Part shown: positions 1 through 9,511 of the stretch, piece by piece | Position numbering within the stretch: position 1 is the first letter of the stretch | How the letters are laid out: each line of letters starts with the position of its first letter | Assembly: GCA_029624675.1 (NCBI GenBank) | Contig: JARSSP010000062.1 | Span: 1-61,613, forward strand | Direction of reading: 5' to 3' | Source of the DNA: Candidatus Contendibacter sp. | GTDB taxonomy: Bacteria; Pseudomonadota; Gammaproteobacteria; Competibacterales; Competibacteraceae | Length of the DNA: 61,613 nucleotides | Made by a program: the position numbers and the translations under genes | Notes under the pieces: generated by a model | The model's database searches: none | The model's input: the letters and a program-made list of their open reading frames with translations, nothing else | What the model was told of the DNA's origin: nothing

Positions 1-31
1 TTGACCAGTTCGGTTTCCCCGTTGCCGTCTA

Positions 32-250
32 ATGAATCATATAAAGGTCACACCCAATGGCGAATTAGGCCAAAATCGGTATGCACCCTATCTGCTGGGC
101 GTTACCTTAAAGAGAAAAAAATTTCAGGTTGCCGTGGACCAGACCTCGATCTGGTGTATTGGCATCCCCGACCGGGGTGATTTACAGGGGTTGGAGAAAA
201 TTTGCCAACAGCGTGGCCTGTTACTGGAAGGGCTATCATGGCAGGCGTAA
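32..250 (+). CDS. Small hypothetical protein, 72 aa
   Basis: I do not recognise this protein. The ATG sits in a TAATG overlap with a stop at 30-32 that would end an upstream gene leaving the window (only about ten codons visible from base 3). Its own stop overlaps the ATG of the FHA gene at 238. This chain of overlaps suggests translational coupling and is the main reason to believe the gene. The product is basic and mixed, without a signal peptide or membrane segment. It could be a chance open frame. Confidence 0.4.
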   Translation: MNHIKVTPNGELGQNRYAPYLLGVTLKRKKFQVAVDQTSIWCIGIPDRGDLQGLEKICQQRGLLLEGLSWQA

Positions 251-819
251 AGATTTGTTCGAGCTGCCAACAACAAAATCGGGTCACCTTACCGTTTTGC
301 CAAAAGTGTTCCGCGCCGTTGGCCAGAGTTCCGATCACCTTTTCCCAACCCACGCCTGCTGAATCCCCAGCGCAGTCTTCGCCAACTGATGAAAGCAGCA
401 TTCCTTGCCCCAACCCCGACTGCGGAGCGGCCAACCCCTCAAATGAAGCTCGCTGCGTGTATTGTAACGAGCCATTATCCAGCCCAGCAACATCACCCAC
501 GATGCAAATCAAGTGGGTTATTGAATGGCCATGGGGAGATTCCACGGAGGTCTTTGAAAAACTATCGATTGGGCGCGACCCGGATTTCTCACCCTTGGCG
601 GCGCGACTCAATGCCTATCCGAACATCTCGCGCCGCCATGCTGAATTGCAGCGAGTGGCGCAGGGTATCAGCGTGCATGATTTGGGATCGGTCAATGGTA
701 CTTTTGTAGCTGGTCAAAGAATAACCCCCGATGCACCCGTGCTATTAGAACACAATACCAGATTGCGTTTCGCTCGCGATCTTGATGTTCACCTGAAAAT
801 CATTCGCGAGGCTTCGTAA
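238..819 (+). CDS. Zinc-ribbon and FHA-domain protein, 193 aa
   Basis: Probably a cytoplasmic phosphothreonine-binding adaptor. The N-terminus carries two zinc-ribbon-like motifs: CSSC with FCQKC, then CPNPDC with CVYC. The C-terminal 100 residues form an FHA domain, with the signature residues ISRRHAEL and, about 20 residues later, NGTFVAGQRI. The start at 238 is preferred over an in-frame upstream codon because the protein then begins directly at the first ribbon, and the ATG overlaps the end of the preceding small gene. FHA domains read Thr phosphorylation by Hanks-type kinases. Three such kinases with similar N-terminal zinc ribbons lie at 45.7-54.8 kb, but a link is inference. Confidence 0.85.
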   Translation: MAGVKICSSCQQQNRVTLPFCQKCSAPLARVPITFSQPTPAESPAQSSPTDESSIPCPNPDCGAANPSNEARCVYCNEPLSSPATSPTMQIKWVIEWPWGDSTEVFEKLSIGRDPDFSPLAARLNAYPNISRRHAELQRVAQGISVHDLGSVNGTFVAGQRITPDAPVLLEHNTRLRFARDLDVHLKIIREAS

Positions 820-1445
820 GATCGCGCCGGTGTCGGCAAGGCGACTGGGAGCGTTGTGGAGGCTTCAGGTTCCGGTATAGCCGGATAACAAACGTCCATG
901 CGTTTCGTTGCGCCGCCGCTCACCACATCCTGCACCGCTGCCGATGGCATACAAGCTCCCCTCCCTCGCAAGGAAAGAGGGAAGGTCAGCCACCACTACC
1001 CGATCACCTTCGGGCCGGTCGGCGGGTGTTCCTCCCGCGCCGGGAGCGCGGTCACGGTCACCGTCGGTTAGCCGCGATGGACCGGCAGAATCACTGCGTC
1101 CCGGCACAGCGTCCGCCGCACCCGCCGGGCCGGGCGGTCTGGTACCGTCGGCAAGGTGAATTCCACCTCGCCCACCAGTCCGCTCCGTACCAACCGTGCC
1201 CATAGCGTCTCCCCGGTGGTCGTCTTGTGGTTGTGGCTAGGCTAGCATCGCCAGCCCTGGCGGCAACGTGGGTGATACTGGCGACGGAAGGGAGCGTGTG
1301 GCTGGGGGCGCAATTGGATTTGCCTGAACCAGCAAAAGCATTGCGCCAACAGCGGGAAGTGGTGGACCGGATTCGGTAAGCCGGTGGAGCCGATTCCCAA
1401 GCCTAGCACCCTCAATTCTGCTAGCCATACTGCTAGCCATGACGC
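820..1445. other. Gene-poor stretch with transposase debris
   Basis: No intact gene is supported here. The middle (975-1211, minus strand) is a dead transposase, listed separately. From 1233 to 1379 on the plus strand there is a GTG-initiated open frame of 48 codons with a hydrophobic beginning and a charged end; I do not recognise it and it may be debris. A short direct repeat (TGCTAGCCAT twice) lies near 1418-1440. Confidence 0.5.
975..1211 (-). pseudogene. Remnant of IS4-family (Tn5-like) transposase
   Basis: Read on the minus strand from 1211, the frame gives ETLWARLVRSGLVGEVEF, then a Pro/Arg-rich stretch, then VTVTALPAREEHPPTGP and WWLTFPL. This resembles the beta-rich central part of Tn5/IS50-like transposases (the GEVEF, VTVWAVLAREE-PP and WLLLT segments). 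The frame has TAA (1068-1070) and TAG stops and the 5' and 3' parts are missing, so it cannot encode an active enzyme. Recognition rests on remembered family sequence. Confidence 0.6.
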
Positions 1446-1480
1446 AAAAAGGCTTACCGGTGATTTGGTAAGCCTTTGTT
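1446..1480 (-). terminator. Rho-independent terminator after tRNA-Ile2
   Basis: An 11-bp inverted repeat (AAAGGCTTACC at 1448-1458, GGTAAGCCTTT at 1467-1477) with an 8-nt loop lies just downstream of the tRNA on the minus strand, where it runs into a short T tract. T residues also follow on the plus strand, so it may work in both directions. Confidence 0.75.
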
Positions 1481-1485
1481 TTTAC

Positions 1486-1561
1486 TGGTGGGCCCTGTAG
1501 GATTCGAACCTACAACCAAGGGATTATGAGTCCCCTGCTCTGACCGTTGAGCTAAGGGCCC
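1486..1561 (-). tRNA. ileX: tRNA-Ile2 (CAU anticodon, lysidine type)
   Basis: The minus strand folds as a complete 76-nt tRNA with encoded CCA: 7-bp acceptor stem GGGCCCT/AGGGCCC, D stem GCTC/GAGC, anticodon stem GGGGA/TCCCT, loop CTCATAA and T-loop TTCGAAT. The anticodon is CAU. The D-arm and anticodon-arm sequence (TTAGCTCA, GAGCAGG, GACTCATAATC) matches the E. coli AUA-reading isoleucine tRNA rather than elongator Met. It lies just downstream of rpoD, as ileX does in E. coli. In the family, TilS converts C34 to lysidine so the tRNA reads AUA. An elongator Met tRNA is the alternative. Confidence 0.88.
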
Positions 1562-1607
1562 GGAACGCGGGTGATTCTAACCGCCGGTCTGGCTTCTCGC
1601 CACCGGC

Positions 1608-3479
1608 TCATTCCAAGTCCAGAAAACTGCGCAATTGCTCCGAGCGGTTCGGATGGCGCAATTTGCGCAGTGCCTTGGCCTCGATCTGCCGAATCCGCTC
1701 GCGGGTGACGTCGAACTGTTTGCCGACCTCCTCCAGCGTATGATCGGTCGGCATGTCAATCCCGAACCGCATCCGCAGCACCTTGGCCTCGCGCGGGGTC
1801 AGCGTCGCCAGTACCTCGCGGGTCGCCTCGCGCAAGCCCTCGACCGTGGCCGCGTCCACCGGCGACAGCACGCTGAGATCTTCGATGAAATCGCCCAGAT
1901 GCGAATCCTCGTCGTCGCCGATCGGGGTTTCCATCGAAATCGGTTCCTTGGCGATCTTCATCACCTTGCGAACCTTGTCCTCCGGCATTTCCATCCGCTG
2001 GGCCAGTTCGTCCGGCGTCGGCTCGCGGCCCATCTCCTGCAACATCTGTCGGGAAATCCGATTCAGCTTGTTGATGGTCTCGATCATATGCACCGGAATG
2101 CGGATGGTGCGGGCCTGATCGGCGATCGAGCGGGTGATCGCCTGGCGGATCCACCAGGTGGCATAGGTCGAAAACTTGTAGCCGCGCCGATATTCGAACT
2201 TGTCCACCGCTTTCATCAGGCCAATGTTGCCCTCCTGAATCAGGTCGAGGAATTGCAGGCCGCGGTTGGTGTATTTCTTGGCGATGGAGATCACCAACCG
2301 CAAATTGGCCTCGACCATTTCCTTCTTGGCGCGGCGGGCCTTGGCCTCACCGATGGACATGTGGCGGTTGATGTCCTTGATTTCATGAATCGTCAGCCGC
2401 GCTTCCTGCTCGATGGCCTGCAGCCGCCACTGCGCTGCCTGGACCGCCTCGCGCTGCGTCGCCAGCAGGGGCGAGTACTTCCTGTCCATCTGAATGTGTT
2501 CATCCACCCAGTCCAGCCGGGTTTCATTTTGCGGAAACGAAGTGATGAAGATCTTGCGCGGCATTTGCGCCCCATTGACGCAGACATTCATGACGTCCTT
2601 TTCATGCGCGCGGATGCGTTCGGCCCGTTCGTGCAAGCCCGCGATCAGTTGATCCAGGGTCTTCGGCACCAGACGAAACTGGAGGAACCGATCACCGATC
2701 TGTTGGCGCAGCGACCGGGTTTGTTCGTGCCGAAGACCCAGTTCATCCACGTTGGCCAGCATTTCCTGGTAGAGAACGCGTAATTCCGCAAAACGGCGCG
2801 CGGTTTCCTCGGGATCGGGACCGCTCTCGACCACGGTCGCGTTCTCCCCATCCTCGTCTTCCTCGTCGGTTACCACCACCGCCACTTCATCCACGACCAC
2901 CACCGCGTCCGGATCGTCGGCCGCCAGCAGCAACGCCTCGTCTGGCAGTGGTGGAACCACTTCCTCAATGTCATTGAAGCCGCTGATGATATCGGACAGA
3001 CGGGTGCCATTCTCGCTGATCGAATCGTAAATCCGCAGCAGGTCGCCGATGGTCGGCGGATAGCTGGCCAGCGCCGACAGCACCTGGGTCATGCCTTCCT
3101 CGATCCGCTTGGCGATCTGGATTTCACCCTCGCGGGTCAACAGCTCGACCGTCCCCATCTCGCGCATGTACATCCGCACCGGATCGGTGGTGCGGCCAAA
3201 CTCGCTGTCCACCGCCGCCAGCGCGGCGGCGGCTTCCTCGGCCACCACGTCGTCGTCGGCGCTGACCGGGTTCTCGTTGAGCAGCAGGGTCTCGGTGTCG
3301 GGCACGAATTCATGCACTTCGATGCCCATGTCGTTGATCATCGCGATGATGTCCTCGATCTGTTCGGGATCGACGATGTCATCGGGGAGGTGGTCGTTCA
3401 CCTCGGCATAGGTCAGAAACCCCTTTTCCTTGCCGCGGGCGATCAACTTCTTCAATTGCGACTGTTGCTGCTCGCTCAT
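1608..3479 (-). CDS. rpoD: RNA polymerase primary sigma factor RpoD (sigma-70)
   Basis: The housekeeping sigma factor, which directs RNA polymerase to -35/-10 promoters. The 623 residues contain region 1.1 (about 1-80), region 1.2 ([11 protein letters not shown], about 99-109), the acidic non-conserved insert typical of proteobacterial RpoD (about 190-215), region 2 with the -10 recognition segment ([14 protein letters not shown]) and region 4.2 ending in [18 protein letters not shown]. Length agrees with E. coli (613 aa). The gene is last in the rpsU-yqeY-dnaG-rpoD series, with 84 bases between dnaG and rpoD, and tRNA-Ile2 follows. Confidence 0.99.
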   Translation of the reverse strand: MSEQQQSQLKKLIARGKEKGFLTYAEVNDHLPDDIVDPEQIEDIIAMINDMGIEVHEFVPDTETLLLNENPVSADDDVVAEEAAAALAAVDSEFGRTTDPVRMYMREMGTVELLTREGEIQIAKRIEEGMTQVLSALASYPPTIGDLLRIYDSISENGTRLSDIISGFNDIEEVVPPLPDEALLLAADDPDAVVVVDEVAVVVTDEEDEDGENATVVESGPDPEETARRFAELRVLYQEMLANVDELGLRHEQTRSLRQQIGDRFLQFRLVPKTLDQLIAGLHERAERIRAHEKDVMNVCVNGAQMPRKIFITSFPQNETRLDWVDEHIQMDRKYSPLLATQREAVQAAQWRLQAIEQEARLTIHEIKDINRHMSIGEAKARRAKKEMVEANLRLVISIAKKYTNRGLQFLDLIQEGNIGLMKAVDKFEYRRGYKFSTYATWWIRQAITRSIADQARTIRIPVHMIETINKLNRISRQMLQEMGREPTPDELAQRMEMPEDKVRKVMKIAKEPISMETPIGDDEDSHLGDFIEDLSVLSPVDAATVEGLREATREVLATLTPREAKVLRMRFGIDMPTDHTLEEVGKQFDVTRERIRQIEAKALRKLRHPNRSEQLRSFLDLE

Positions 3480-3563
3480 GACCTTTCACAGACTGAGGTG
3501 GGAAAAATGTGAACCAATAATAGTATCACGAGTGCTGCGTTTAACCATCGTGAGCAAAAACAT

Positions 3564-5297
3564 TTAGATTTTTTGCGGCTTGCCCAAGTTCCGCAGCGCC
3601 TCGCGTTCCTCGGCGCTCAAGGCGCTAGGCACGCCACGCCGCAACAAGATGTCTGGCAGACGCTCGCGCGGATCGTCGCGTCGCCGCAGGTAGGTCAGGA
3701 TATCGGCGAATTCGGTGTCGAACTGAAAACCCTCCGTCGGCGCCTCCGGTTCCCACGCGGCCAGCCGCTCCAAAATCGCACCCTCCGGGGTATCGCGGTA
3801 GCGCTCCAGCAAGGCGGCCACATTGAGCTGGGGATGATCGCGCAATATTTCAATCAACTTGGCCAGCAGCTTCACCCCCGGCTCGTTGCCATTGAGGGGA
3901 GCGGAATCGTTGACCATCGCCTGCCGCGCCAGTTCCGGCCGATGAAGCAACAAGGCAATCGCCTTGCGCAACGGGGTGCGAACCAGTTGCGGATTCTGGT
4001 CGGCGCGACGGGTGGTGGTGGGTGGTGGGCGCAGCCGGGTGGCGGTCAACCCCGCCTCTCGTCGCAGCCGTTCGGCCATCAGATCGCGAAAATGGCCATC
4101 GGGCAGCTTTTCCAGCAGCGGCCGGGCCAGTTCGGCCAGCCGGGCGCGACCGGCCAGGGTTTCAGGATCAGTCTGACCGCGCAGTTCGGCGAACAGGTAA
4201 TCAGCCAGCGGGACGGCTTGCTCCAATCGCTGTTCGAACGCGGCCTGGCCCTCCCGGCGGACCAGGGTATCTGGGTCCTCGCCCTCGGGCAGGAATAGAA
4301 AGCCGACTTGCCGACCATCACGCAGGAAGGGCAACGCCGCATCGAGCGCGCGCCAGCCCGCCGCGCGTCCAGCCCGGTCGCCGTCGAAACAGAACACCAG
4401 TTCGTTGACCGTCCGGAACAGTCGTTCGACGTGCTCCGCGGTGGTGGCGGTACCCAGGGTGGCGACGGCGTAACCGACGCCATGCTGGGCCAGCGCCACC
4501 ACATCCATGTAGCCCTCGACCACAACCAGCCGTGATAACGACCGGGTTCGGGCGCGCGCCTCGTACAGGCCGTACAGTTCCGCACCCTTGCGAAACAGTG
4601 AAGTTTCCGGGGAGTTGAGATACTTGGGCGTGGTGTCGCCATCCAGTGCCCGACCACCGAAGGCGATCACCCGCCCACGCCGGTCCCGGATCGGGAAAAT
4701 GATGCGATCACGGAAGCGGTCGCGCAGTCGACCTTGCTCGTCGCGGCTGGCCAGCCCGGCGGCGAGCAGTTCCTCGGCCGGGACGCCTTCCGCGCGCAGT
4801 GCGTGACACAAATTATCCCAGCCCGGTGGCGCGTAGCCGATACCGAAAACGTTGGCAATCTGGCCGGTCAAGCCACGCTGGCGCAGGTAATCCACCGCTC
4901 GTTGCCGGGTTGGATGGGCGCGCAGTTGCTGACGAAAGAACCGGTCAGCCTGGATGATCCGTTCCAACAGGGCCCGGAACGAATCACCACCACCGCCCGC
5001 ATGGGGCACTTCCAGCCCGGCGTGCCGGGCCAGATCCTCCACGGCGTCCAGAAACTCCAGTCGCTCGTAAGCCATCAGAAAGCCGATGGCGTTGCCGTGG
5101 GCGCCGCAACCGAAGCAGTGGTAGAACTGTTTGCTGGGGCTGACCGAAAAGGACGGGGTTTTTTCGGCGTGAAACGGACAGCAGGCCATGAATTCACGGC
5201 CTGCCCGGCGCAACGGCACCCGGCTGTTGACAATCTCGACCAGATCCACCCGGTTTAGCAGTTGATCGAGGAATTCCTGGGGTATGCGGCCAGCCAT
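3564..5297 (-). CDS. dnaG: DNA primase DnaG
   Basis: Synthesises RNA primers at the replication fork together with DnaB helicase. The N-terminus has the CHC2 zinc finger (Cys40, His43, Cys61, Cys64). A TOPRIM core follows, with VVVEGYMDVVAL and the acidic FDGDRAGR motif, then a less conserved C-terminal helicase-binding region. At 577 residues it matches bacterial DnaG. The start MAGRIPQEFLDQLL is the usual primase N-terminus. It sits between yqeY and rpoD in the classical macromolecular synthesis operon. Confidence 0.98.
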   Translation of the reverse strand: MAGRIPQEFLDQLLNRVDLVEIVNSRVPLRRAGREFMACCPFHAEKTPSFSVSPSKQFYHCFGCGAHGNAIGFLMAYERLEFLDAVEDLARHAGLEVPHAGGGGDSFRALLERIIQADRFFRQQLRAHPTRQRAVDYLRQRGLTGQIANVFGIGYAPPGWDNLCHALRAEGVPAEELLAAGLASRDEQGRLRDRFRDRIIFPIRDRRGRVIAFGGRALDGDTTPKYLNSPETSLFRKGAELYGLYEARARTRSLSRLVVVEGYMDVVALAQHGVGYAVATLGTATTAEHVERLFRTVNELVFCFDGDRAGRAAGWRALDAALPFLRDGRQVGFLFLPEGEDPDTLVRREGQAAFEQRLEQAVPLADYLFAELRGQTDPETLAGRARLAELARPLLEKLPDGHFRDLMAERLRREAGLTATRLRPPPTTTRRADQNPQLVRTPLRKAIALLLHRPELARQAMVNDSAPLNGNEPGVKLLAKLIEILRDHPQLNVAALLERYRDTPEGAILERLAAWEPEAPTEGFQFDTEFADILTYLRRRDDPRERLPDILLRRGVPSALSAEEREALRNLGKPQKI

Positions 5298-5377
5298 AGC
5301 CCCAAAGCCTAGCGGACGCGCGCCCGACCGTCAGCGGTCAAGCGAACAAACGATGGGAAATAAGGCGCGGTGGCGGT

Positions 5378-5824
5378 TCAGGCGCCGAAATGAGTCTTGA
5401 CTTGGGTGCTGACCGCCGCCATATCGGCCCGGCCCTGCGCCTGATCCTTGATCACCGCCATGACCTTGCCCATGTCGCGCGTCGACTGGGCGCCGGTCGC
5501 GGCGATGGCATGGACGATCAAGGCATTCAGTTCGGCCTCACTCAGCGGCGCTGGCAGGTAGGACTGAATCAGCTCGATCTCAAAGGCTTCCTGGGCGGCC
5601 AGATCCTCGCGGCCCGCGCTCCGATACTGGGCCAGCGATTCCCGGCGCTGTTTGATCATCTTTTCCAGCACCGCCAGCGTCTGGGCTTCGCTCAAGTCGA
5701 TACGCTCGTCCACCTCGCGCTGCTTGATGGCGGCCAGAATCAGACGGATCGCGCCGAGGCGTTGCTTTTCCTTGGCGCGCAGGGCGGCTTTCATGTCATC
5801 CTGAATGCGGTCTTTGAGCAACAT
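5378..5824 (-). CDS. yqeY: GatB/YqeY domain protein
   Basis: A small all-helical protein of the YqeY family, which resembles the tRNA-binding tail of GatB; its biochemical role is not settled. The start at 5824 gives MLLKDRIQDDMKAAL and 148 residues, the family's usual length; an upstream in-frame start would add 13 unconserved residues. Family hallmarks seen are the KEKQRLGAIRLI segment, YLPAPLSEAEL and DMGKVMAVIKDQAQGRAD. It lies between rpsU and dnaG in the same direction. Confidence 0.93.
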   Translation of the reverse strand: MLLKDRIQDDMKAALRAKEKQRLGAIRLILAAIKQREVDERIDLSEAQTLAVLEKMIKQRRESLAQYRSAGREDLAAQEAFEIELIQSYLPAPLSEAELNALIVHAIAATGAQSTRDMGKVMAVIKDQAQGRADMAAVSTQVKTHFGA

Positions 5825-5864
5825 GACGGCGAACTCGCGGGCGGTGGCGGCGGGTATAGGCAAT

Positions 5865-6080
5865 CTAGAACGACCGAGTACGACGGGAGATTTCCCGGGA
5901 AAGTTTTTTCAAATGGCGCTTGACGGCGGCGGCTCGCTTGCGCTTGCGTTCCTGAGTGGGCTTTTCATAGGACTCACGGCGGCGGACCTCGGATAGAACG
6001 CCCGCTTTCTCGCAAGATCGCTTGAAGCGGCGCAGGGCGATGTCGAACGGCTCATTCTCTTTGACTTTCACGGAAGGCAT
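5865..6080 (-). CDS. rpsU: 30S ribosomal protein S21
   Basis: The last-assembled small-subunit protein, needed for base pairing between mRNA leaders and the 16S 3' end. The 71 residues are the standard length, starting [20 protein letters not shown] and ending in an Arg/Lys-rich tail. It heads the minus-strand operon with yqeY, dnaG and rpoD. On the minus strand a GAGG-like ribosome binding sequence lies about 10 bases before the ATG. The region 6081-6185 is shared with the divergent tsaD and should hold both promoters. Confidence 0.98.
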   Translation of the reverse strand: MPSVKVKENEPFDIALRRFKRSCEKAGVLSEVRRRESYEKPTQERKRKRAAAVKRHLKKLSREISRRTRSF

Positions 6081-6185
6081 TAACCCATCACCTCATTCAT
6101 GGTCGAGTACAATATCGGGTTGAAGAATCGGTAAACGATGAATTGTAGTCACGCCCATGACCAAATGCAAAACCAGCGAGTTCCC

Positions 6186-7202
6186 ATGGTGATTCTCGGC
6201 ATCGAAACCTCCTGCGACGAAACCGGCCTGGCGCTATATGACAGCGAGCGTGGCTTGTTGGCGCACGTTCTGCACAGCCAGGTCGCGCTGCACGCCGAAT
6301 ACGGCGGCGTGGTGCCGGAACTGGCTTCGCGCGATCACGTTCGCAAGACGCTGCCGCTACTGCGCGGGCTGTTCCAGCGGGCGAACATCGAGCCGCGCCA
6401 AGTCGATGGAGTAGCCTACACCCGAGGACCGGGACTGATCGGGGCGCTGCTGGTGGGGGCGACCATCGGGCGTGGCCTGGCCTGGGCCTGGAACGTTCCC
6501 GCCCTTGGCGTCCACCACATGGAAGGTCATCTGCTGGCTCCGATGCTGGAGCCGGATCCGCCGACGTTTCCGTTCGTGGCGTTGCTGGTGTCCGGCGGCC
6601 ACACCCTGCTGGTGCGGGTGGACGGCATCGGCCAGTACCATATTCTGGGCGAATCGGTGGACGACGCCGCCGGCGAGGCCTTCGACAAGACCGCCAAGCT
6701 GCTCGGCCTGCCCTATCCCGGTGGCCCAGCGTTGGCTAAGCTGGCGGAACAGGGCACTCTAAAACGTTTCAAGTTTCCGCGGCCGATGACCGACCGGCCC
6801 GGTTGTGACTTCAGTTTCAGTGGTCTGAAAACCGCCGCCATCAATACTTGGCGGACACTGGAACCGACGGCGGAAAATCGGGCCGATGTGGCACACGCCT
6901 TTGAGGAAGCGGTGGTGGAGACGCTGGCGATCAAATGCCGGCGGGCGCTCGAGGCCACCCAACTGAAGCGGCTGATCATCGCCGGTGGGGTGGGCGCCAA
7001 TCGACGCTTGCGGGAGCGGTTGCGGGGGATGACGGCGGAATTGGGCGGGCAGGTCCATTATCCCCGGCTGGAATTCTGCACCGACAACGGCGCGATGATC
7101 GCCTACGCCGGTTGGCGGCGGCTGGCGGCCGGCCAGCGCGAGAATGCGGCTATCGAAGTGTTGCCGCGCTGGCCGCTGGATAGTTTGCCCGCGCTGGAAT
7201 GA
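6186..7202 (+). CDS. tsaD: tRNA N6-threonylcarbamoyladenosine transferase TsaD
   Basis: Transfers the threonylcarbamoyl group to A37 of ANN-decoding tRNAs, together with TsaB and TsaE. The ATG at 6186 gives [19 protein letters not shown], the canonical start; upstream ATGs would add unconserved residues. The metal-binding HHMEGH motif, the SGGHT nucleotide loop, [10 protein letters not shown] and the C-terminal [10 protein letters not shown] and [12 protein letters not shown] segments are all present. At 338 residues it has the family length. It diverges from rpsU, a common gammaproteobacterial arrangement. Confidence 0.98.
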   Translation: MVILGIETSCDETGLALYDSERGLLAHVLHSQVALHAEYGGVVPELASRDHVRKTLPLLRGLFQRANIEPRQVDGVAYTRGPGLIGALLVGATIGRGLAWAWNVPALGVHHMEGHLLAPMLEPDPPTFPFVALLVSGGHTLLVRVDGIGQYHILGESVDDAAGEAFDKTAKLLGLPYPGGPALAKLAEQGTLKRFKFPRPMTDRPGCDFSFSGLKTAAINTWRTLEPTAENRADVAHAFEEAVVETLAIKCRRALEATQLKRLIIAGGVGANRRLRERLRGMTAELGGQVHYPRLEFCTDNGAMIAYAGWRRLAAGQRENAAIEVLPRWPLDSLPALE

Positions 7203-7220
7203 AGCTTCCACAGATGGAAT

Positions 7221-7240
7221 TCCCACGCTGGAGCGTGGGA
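7221..7240. repeat. Short perfect palindrome, REP-like
   Basis: TCCCACGCT GG AGCGTGGGA lies between the convergent ends of tsaD and the pyrimidine operon. The same GCTGGAGCGTGGGAGCCAG wording recurs at about 53151-53173, so this is a dispersed repeat. It could also act as a weak bidirectional terminator, although no T tract follows. Confidence 0.6.
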
Positions 7241-7265
7241 GCCAGACCGGGTCATTTCATTGCAT

Positions 7266-8531
7266 TCACACCTCGTGTACGACGTACCCTTCCAGCAGGG
7301 TGTGCGTCACCCGCCCTGGCAGTTCCCAGCCGATGAACGGGCTGTTTTGGCCGCGACTGCTTAGGGTGGCGGCTCGCCACTCCGCGTCCGGATCGAACAC
7401 GCACACGTCGGCCGGGGCGCCGACGCCAAGATGACCGCGATCCAGCCCCAGGATGCGCGCTGGTCCCCAGGTGAGTCGCTCGATCAATGTCGGTAGCGGC
7501 AACACGCCGTCCCGCGCCAGCCGCAGGCCGAGCGCGAGGAGCGTATCCAGTCCCGAGATGCCTGGCTCGGTATCGCCGAGGGGTGCTTCCTTGGCGTCCG
7601 GCTCGTGCGGCTGGTGGTCGGAGCAAAGCGCGCCCAGCGCGCCGCTGGCTAGACCAGTCCGGAGCGCGTCCCGGTCGCGCGATTCTCGCAGCGGCGGCCG
7701 AACGTGGCAGCGGCTGTCGAAGCTCGCCAAGTCGATTTCGCTCAGGTGCAGGTGGTGAACGGCGACGTCGGCGGTGACCGACCAACCTTCGGCTTGGGCG
7801 CGCGCCACCAACTCCACCGACCGGGCGCAGGACAGCCGACCAAAATGGACCCGCACGCCGATGTCGCGGATCAGCTCCAGATCGCGGGCGATGGCGCCGG
7901 TTTCGGCCGCCGCTGGAATGCCGGGCAGTCCCAGCCGGGTGGCGACCGGGCCTTCATGGACCAGACCGAAACCCAATTCGGGATCGAGCGGGGTCAGGAA
8001 CACGGTCAGGCCGAAGGTGGCGGCGTACTCCAGCGCCCGCCGCAGGACGCGGGTATTGGCGATGGGGCGACCACCGTCGCCGACGCCGACGCAGCCGGCC
8101 TCCTTAAGGGCAGCCATTTCCGCCAGCCGTTCGCCCCGCAGCCGGTGGGTCAGCGCGCCCAGCGCCAGCACCCGCGCGTGACCCGCGGCCACGGCGCGGC
8201 GGCGGATCAGTTCCACCACGGCCGGTTCGTCGATCACCGGGTCGGTGTCGGGCGGGCAGACCAGGGTGGTGACGCCGCCGGCCGCGGCGGCGCGGGTTTC
8301 GCTGGCGATGGTGGCCTTGTGTTCCTGGCCGGGCTCGCGTAGCCGGGCACAAAGGTCGATCAGGCCGGGGCAGACGATGCGGCTGCGCGCGTCGATGACG
8401 CATTCGGCCTTGAAGCCCGCCGGTGGCTGGCCCAGGCCGGCGATCCGCCCCACGGCGACGAACAGATCGGCCACCGTATCGATGTGGTGAGCAGGGTCGA
8501 TCACCCGGCCGCCCTGGATCAGGATGTGCAT
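7266..8531 (-). CDS. pyrX: Non-catalytic dihydroorotase-like subunit (PyrC')
   Basis: Resembles type I dihydroorotase over 421 residues but lacks the metal-binding HxH: where the family has PGLIDLHVHLREPG, this protein reads PGLIDLCARLREPG (Cys61, Arg63). The usual carboxylated Lys region and the later His ligands are also altered (VHFGRLSC, AVHHLHLS). In Pseudomonas an inactive PyrC' forms a dodecamer with PyrB and is needed for aspartate transcarbamoylase assembly. The ATG overlaps the pyrB stop by one base, which supports a PyrB-partner role. A separate active dihydroorotase is expected elsewhere. Confidence 0.9.
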   Translation of the reverse strand: MHILIQGGRVIDPAHHIDTVADLFVAVGRIAGLGQPPAGFKAECVIDARSRIVCPGLIDLCARLREPGQEHKATIASETRAAAAGGVTTLVCPPDTDPVIDEPAVVELIRRRAVAAGHARVLALGALTHRLRGERLAEMAALKEAGCVGVGDGGRPIANTRVLRRALEYAATFGLTVFLTPLDPELGFGLVHEGPVATRLGLPGIPAAAETGAIARDLELIRDIGVRVHFGRLSCARSVELVARAQAEGWSVTADVAVHHLHLSEIDLASFDSRCHVRPPLRESRDRDALRTGLASGALGALCSDHQPHEPDAKEAPLGDTEPGISGLDTLLALGLRLARDGVLPLPTLIERLTWGPARILGLDRGHLGVGAPADVCVFDPDAEWRAATLSSRGQNSPFIGWELPGRVTHTLLEGYVVHEV

Positions 8532-9511
8532 CAGACGGTCCCTCCGGCCGGGCGGGCATGGTTGCCCAGGGTGATGGACATGATGGCCATCCGCACCGCG
8601 ATGCCGTTGGTGACCTGTTCCAGGATCACCGAGCGCGGTCCGTCGGCCACCCGCGAGTCGATTTCCACTCCGCGGTTGATCGGGCCGGGATGCATGACGA
8701 TGGCATCCGGCTTGGCCAGCGCCAGCCGGTCCTCGGTCAAGCCATAACGCTGGAAGAATTCCTGCTCGGTCGGCAACAGCGCCCGTTCCATCCGCTCCTT
8801 CTGCAAGCGCAGCATCACCACCACGTCCACGTCCCGCAGCCCCTGGCCAGGGTCGTAAAACACGCGCGCGCCCAAGGTTTCGACCTGGGCCGGCAACAGG
8901 GTCCGGGGCGCGATCACCCGAATTTCGCCAGCGCCGAGGATGTTGAGGGCGTGAATCAGCGAGCGGGCCACTCGCGAGTGCAGGATGTCGCCGACGATAG
9001 CGATTTGCAGGTGGGGAAAATCGGGTTTGTGGCGGCGGATGGTGAACATGTCCAGCATCGCCTGGGTGGGGTGGGCGTGGCGGCCGTCGCCCGCGTTGAG
9101 CACGGCGATGTGCGGCTTGACGTGGCGGGCGATAAACTCCGCCGCGCCGCTCTGCTCGTGGCGCACCACGAACATGTCGCACTGCATCGCCTCGATGTTA
9201 CGCAGGGTGTCGAGCAGGCTCTCGCCCTTGACCGCCGACGAGGTGGCGATGTTGAGATTGAGCACGTCCGCCGAGAGCCGCTTGGCCGCCAGTTCGAAAG
9301 TGGTGCGAGTGCGGGTGCTGGCTTCGAAGAACAAATTGACCACGGTCTTGCCGTGCAGGGTGGGGAGTTTCTTGACCCGACGCTCGGCCACGCCGCGCAG
9401 CGATTCAGCGGTGTCGAGGATATCGGTCAGATGGCGGCGGGTCAGTCCCTCGACGGTCAGGAAGTGCAGCAGGCGACCGTGTGAGTCCAATTGGATGTGG
9501 GTGGCGCTCAT
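8531..9511 (-). CDS. pyrB: Aspartate carbamoyltransferase catalytic subunit
   Basis: Condenses carbamoyl phosphate and aspartate in the second step of pyrimidine synthesis. The 326 residues contain the carbamoyl phosphate motif [13 protein letters not shown], the loop [20 protein letters not shown] and the aspartate-binding MHPGPINRG. It lies between pyrR (ATGA overlap) and pyrC' (one-base overlap). No pyrI regulatory subunit is present, as expected for the class A enzyme built from PyrB and PyrC'. Confidence 0.97.
   Translation of the reverse strand: MSATHIQLDSHGRLLHFLTVEGLTRRHLTDILDTAESLRGVAERRVKKLPTLHGKTVVNLFFEASTRTRTTFELAAKRLSADVLNLNIATSSAVKGESLLDTLRNIEAMQCDMFVVRHEQSGAAEFIARHVKPHIAVLNAGDGRHAHPTQAMLDMFTIRRHKPDFPHLQIAIVGDILHSRVARSLIHALNILGAGEIRVIAPRTLLPAQVETLGARVFYDPGQGLRDVDVVVMLRLQKERMERALLPTEQEFFQRYGLTEDRLALAKPDAIVMHPGPINRGVEIDSRVADGPRSVILEQVTNGIAVRMAIMSITLGNHARPAGGTV

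Noticed and set aside
908..1203. Overlapping 80-110-codon frames on both strands
   Set aside because: Gly/Arg/Pro-rich shadows; a third frame shows the transposase remnant that explains the region.
1486..1561. Elongator tRNA-Met
   Set aside because: The CAU anticodon alone suggests Met, but the arm sequences and the rpoD linkage match the AUA-reading Ile2 tRNA better.
7266..9182. A 638-codon start for the dihydroorotase-like gene
   Set aside because: The extra 217 codons are antisense-like Arg/Pro-rich sequence inside pyrB in the wrong frame; the conserved start is at 8531.
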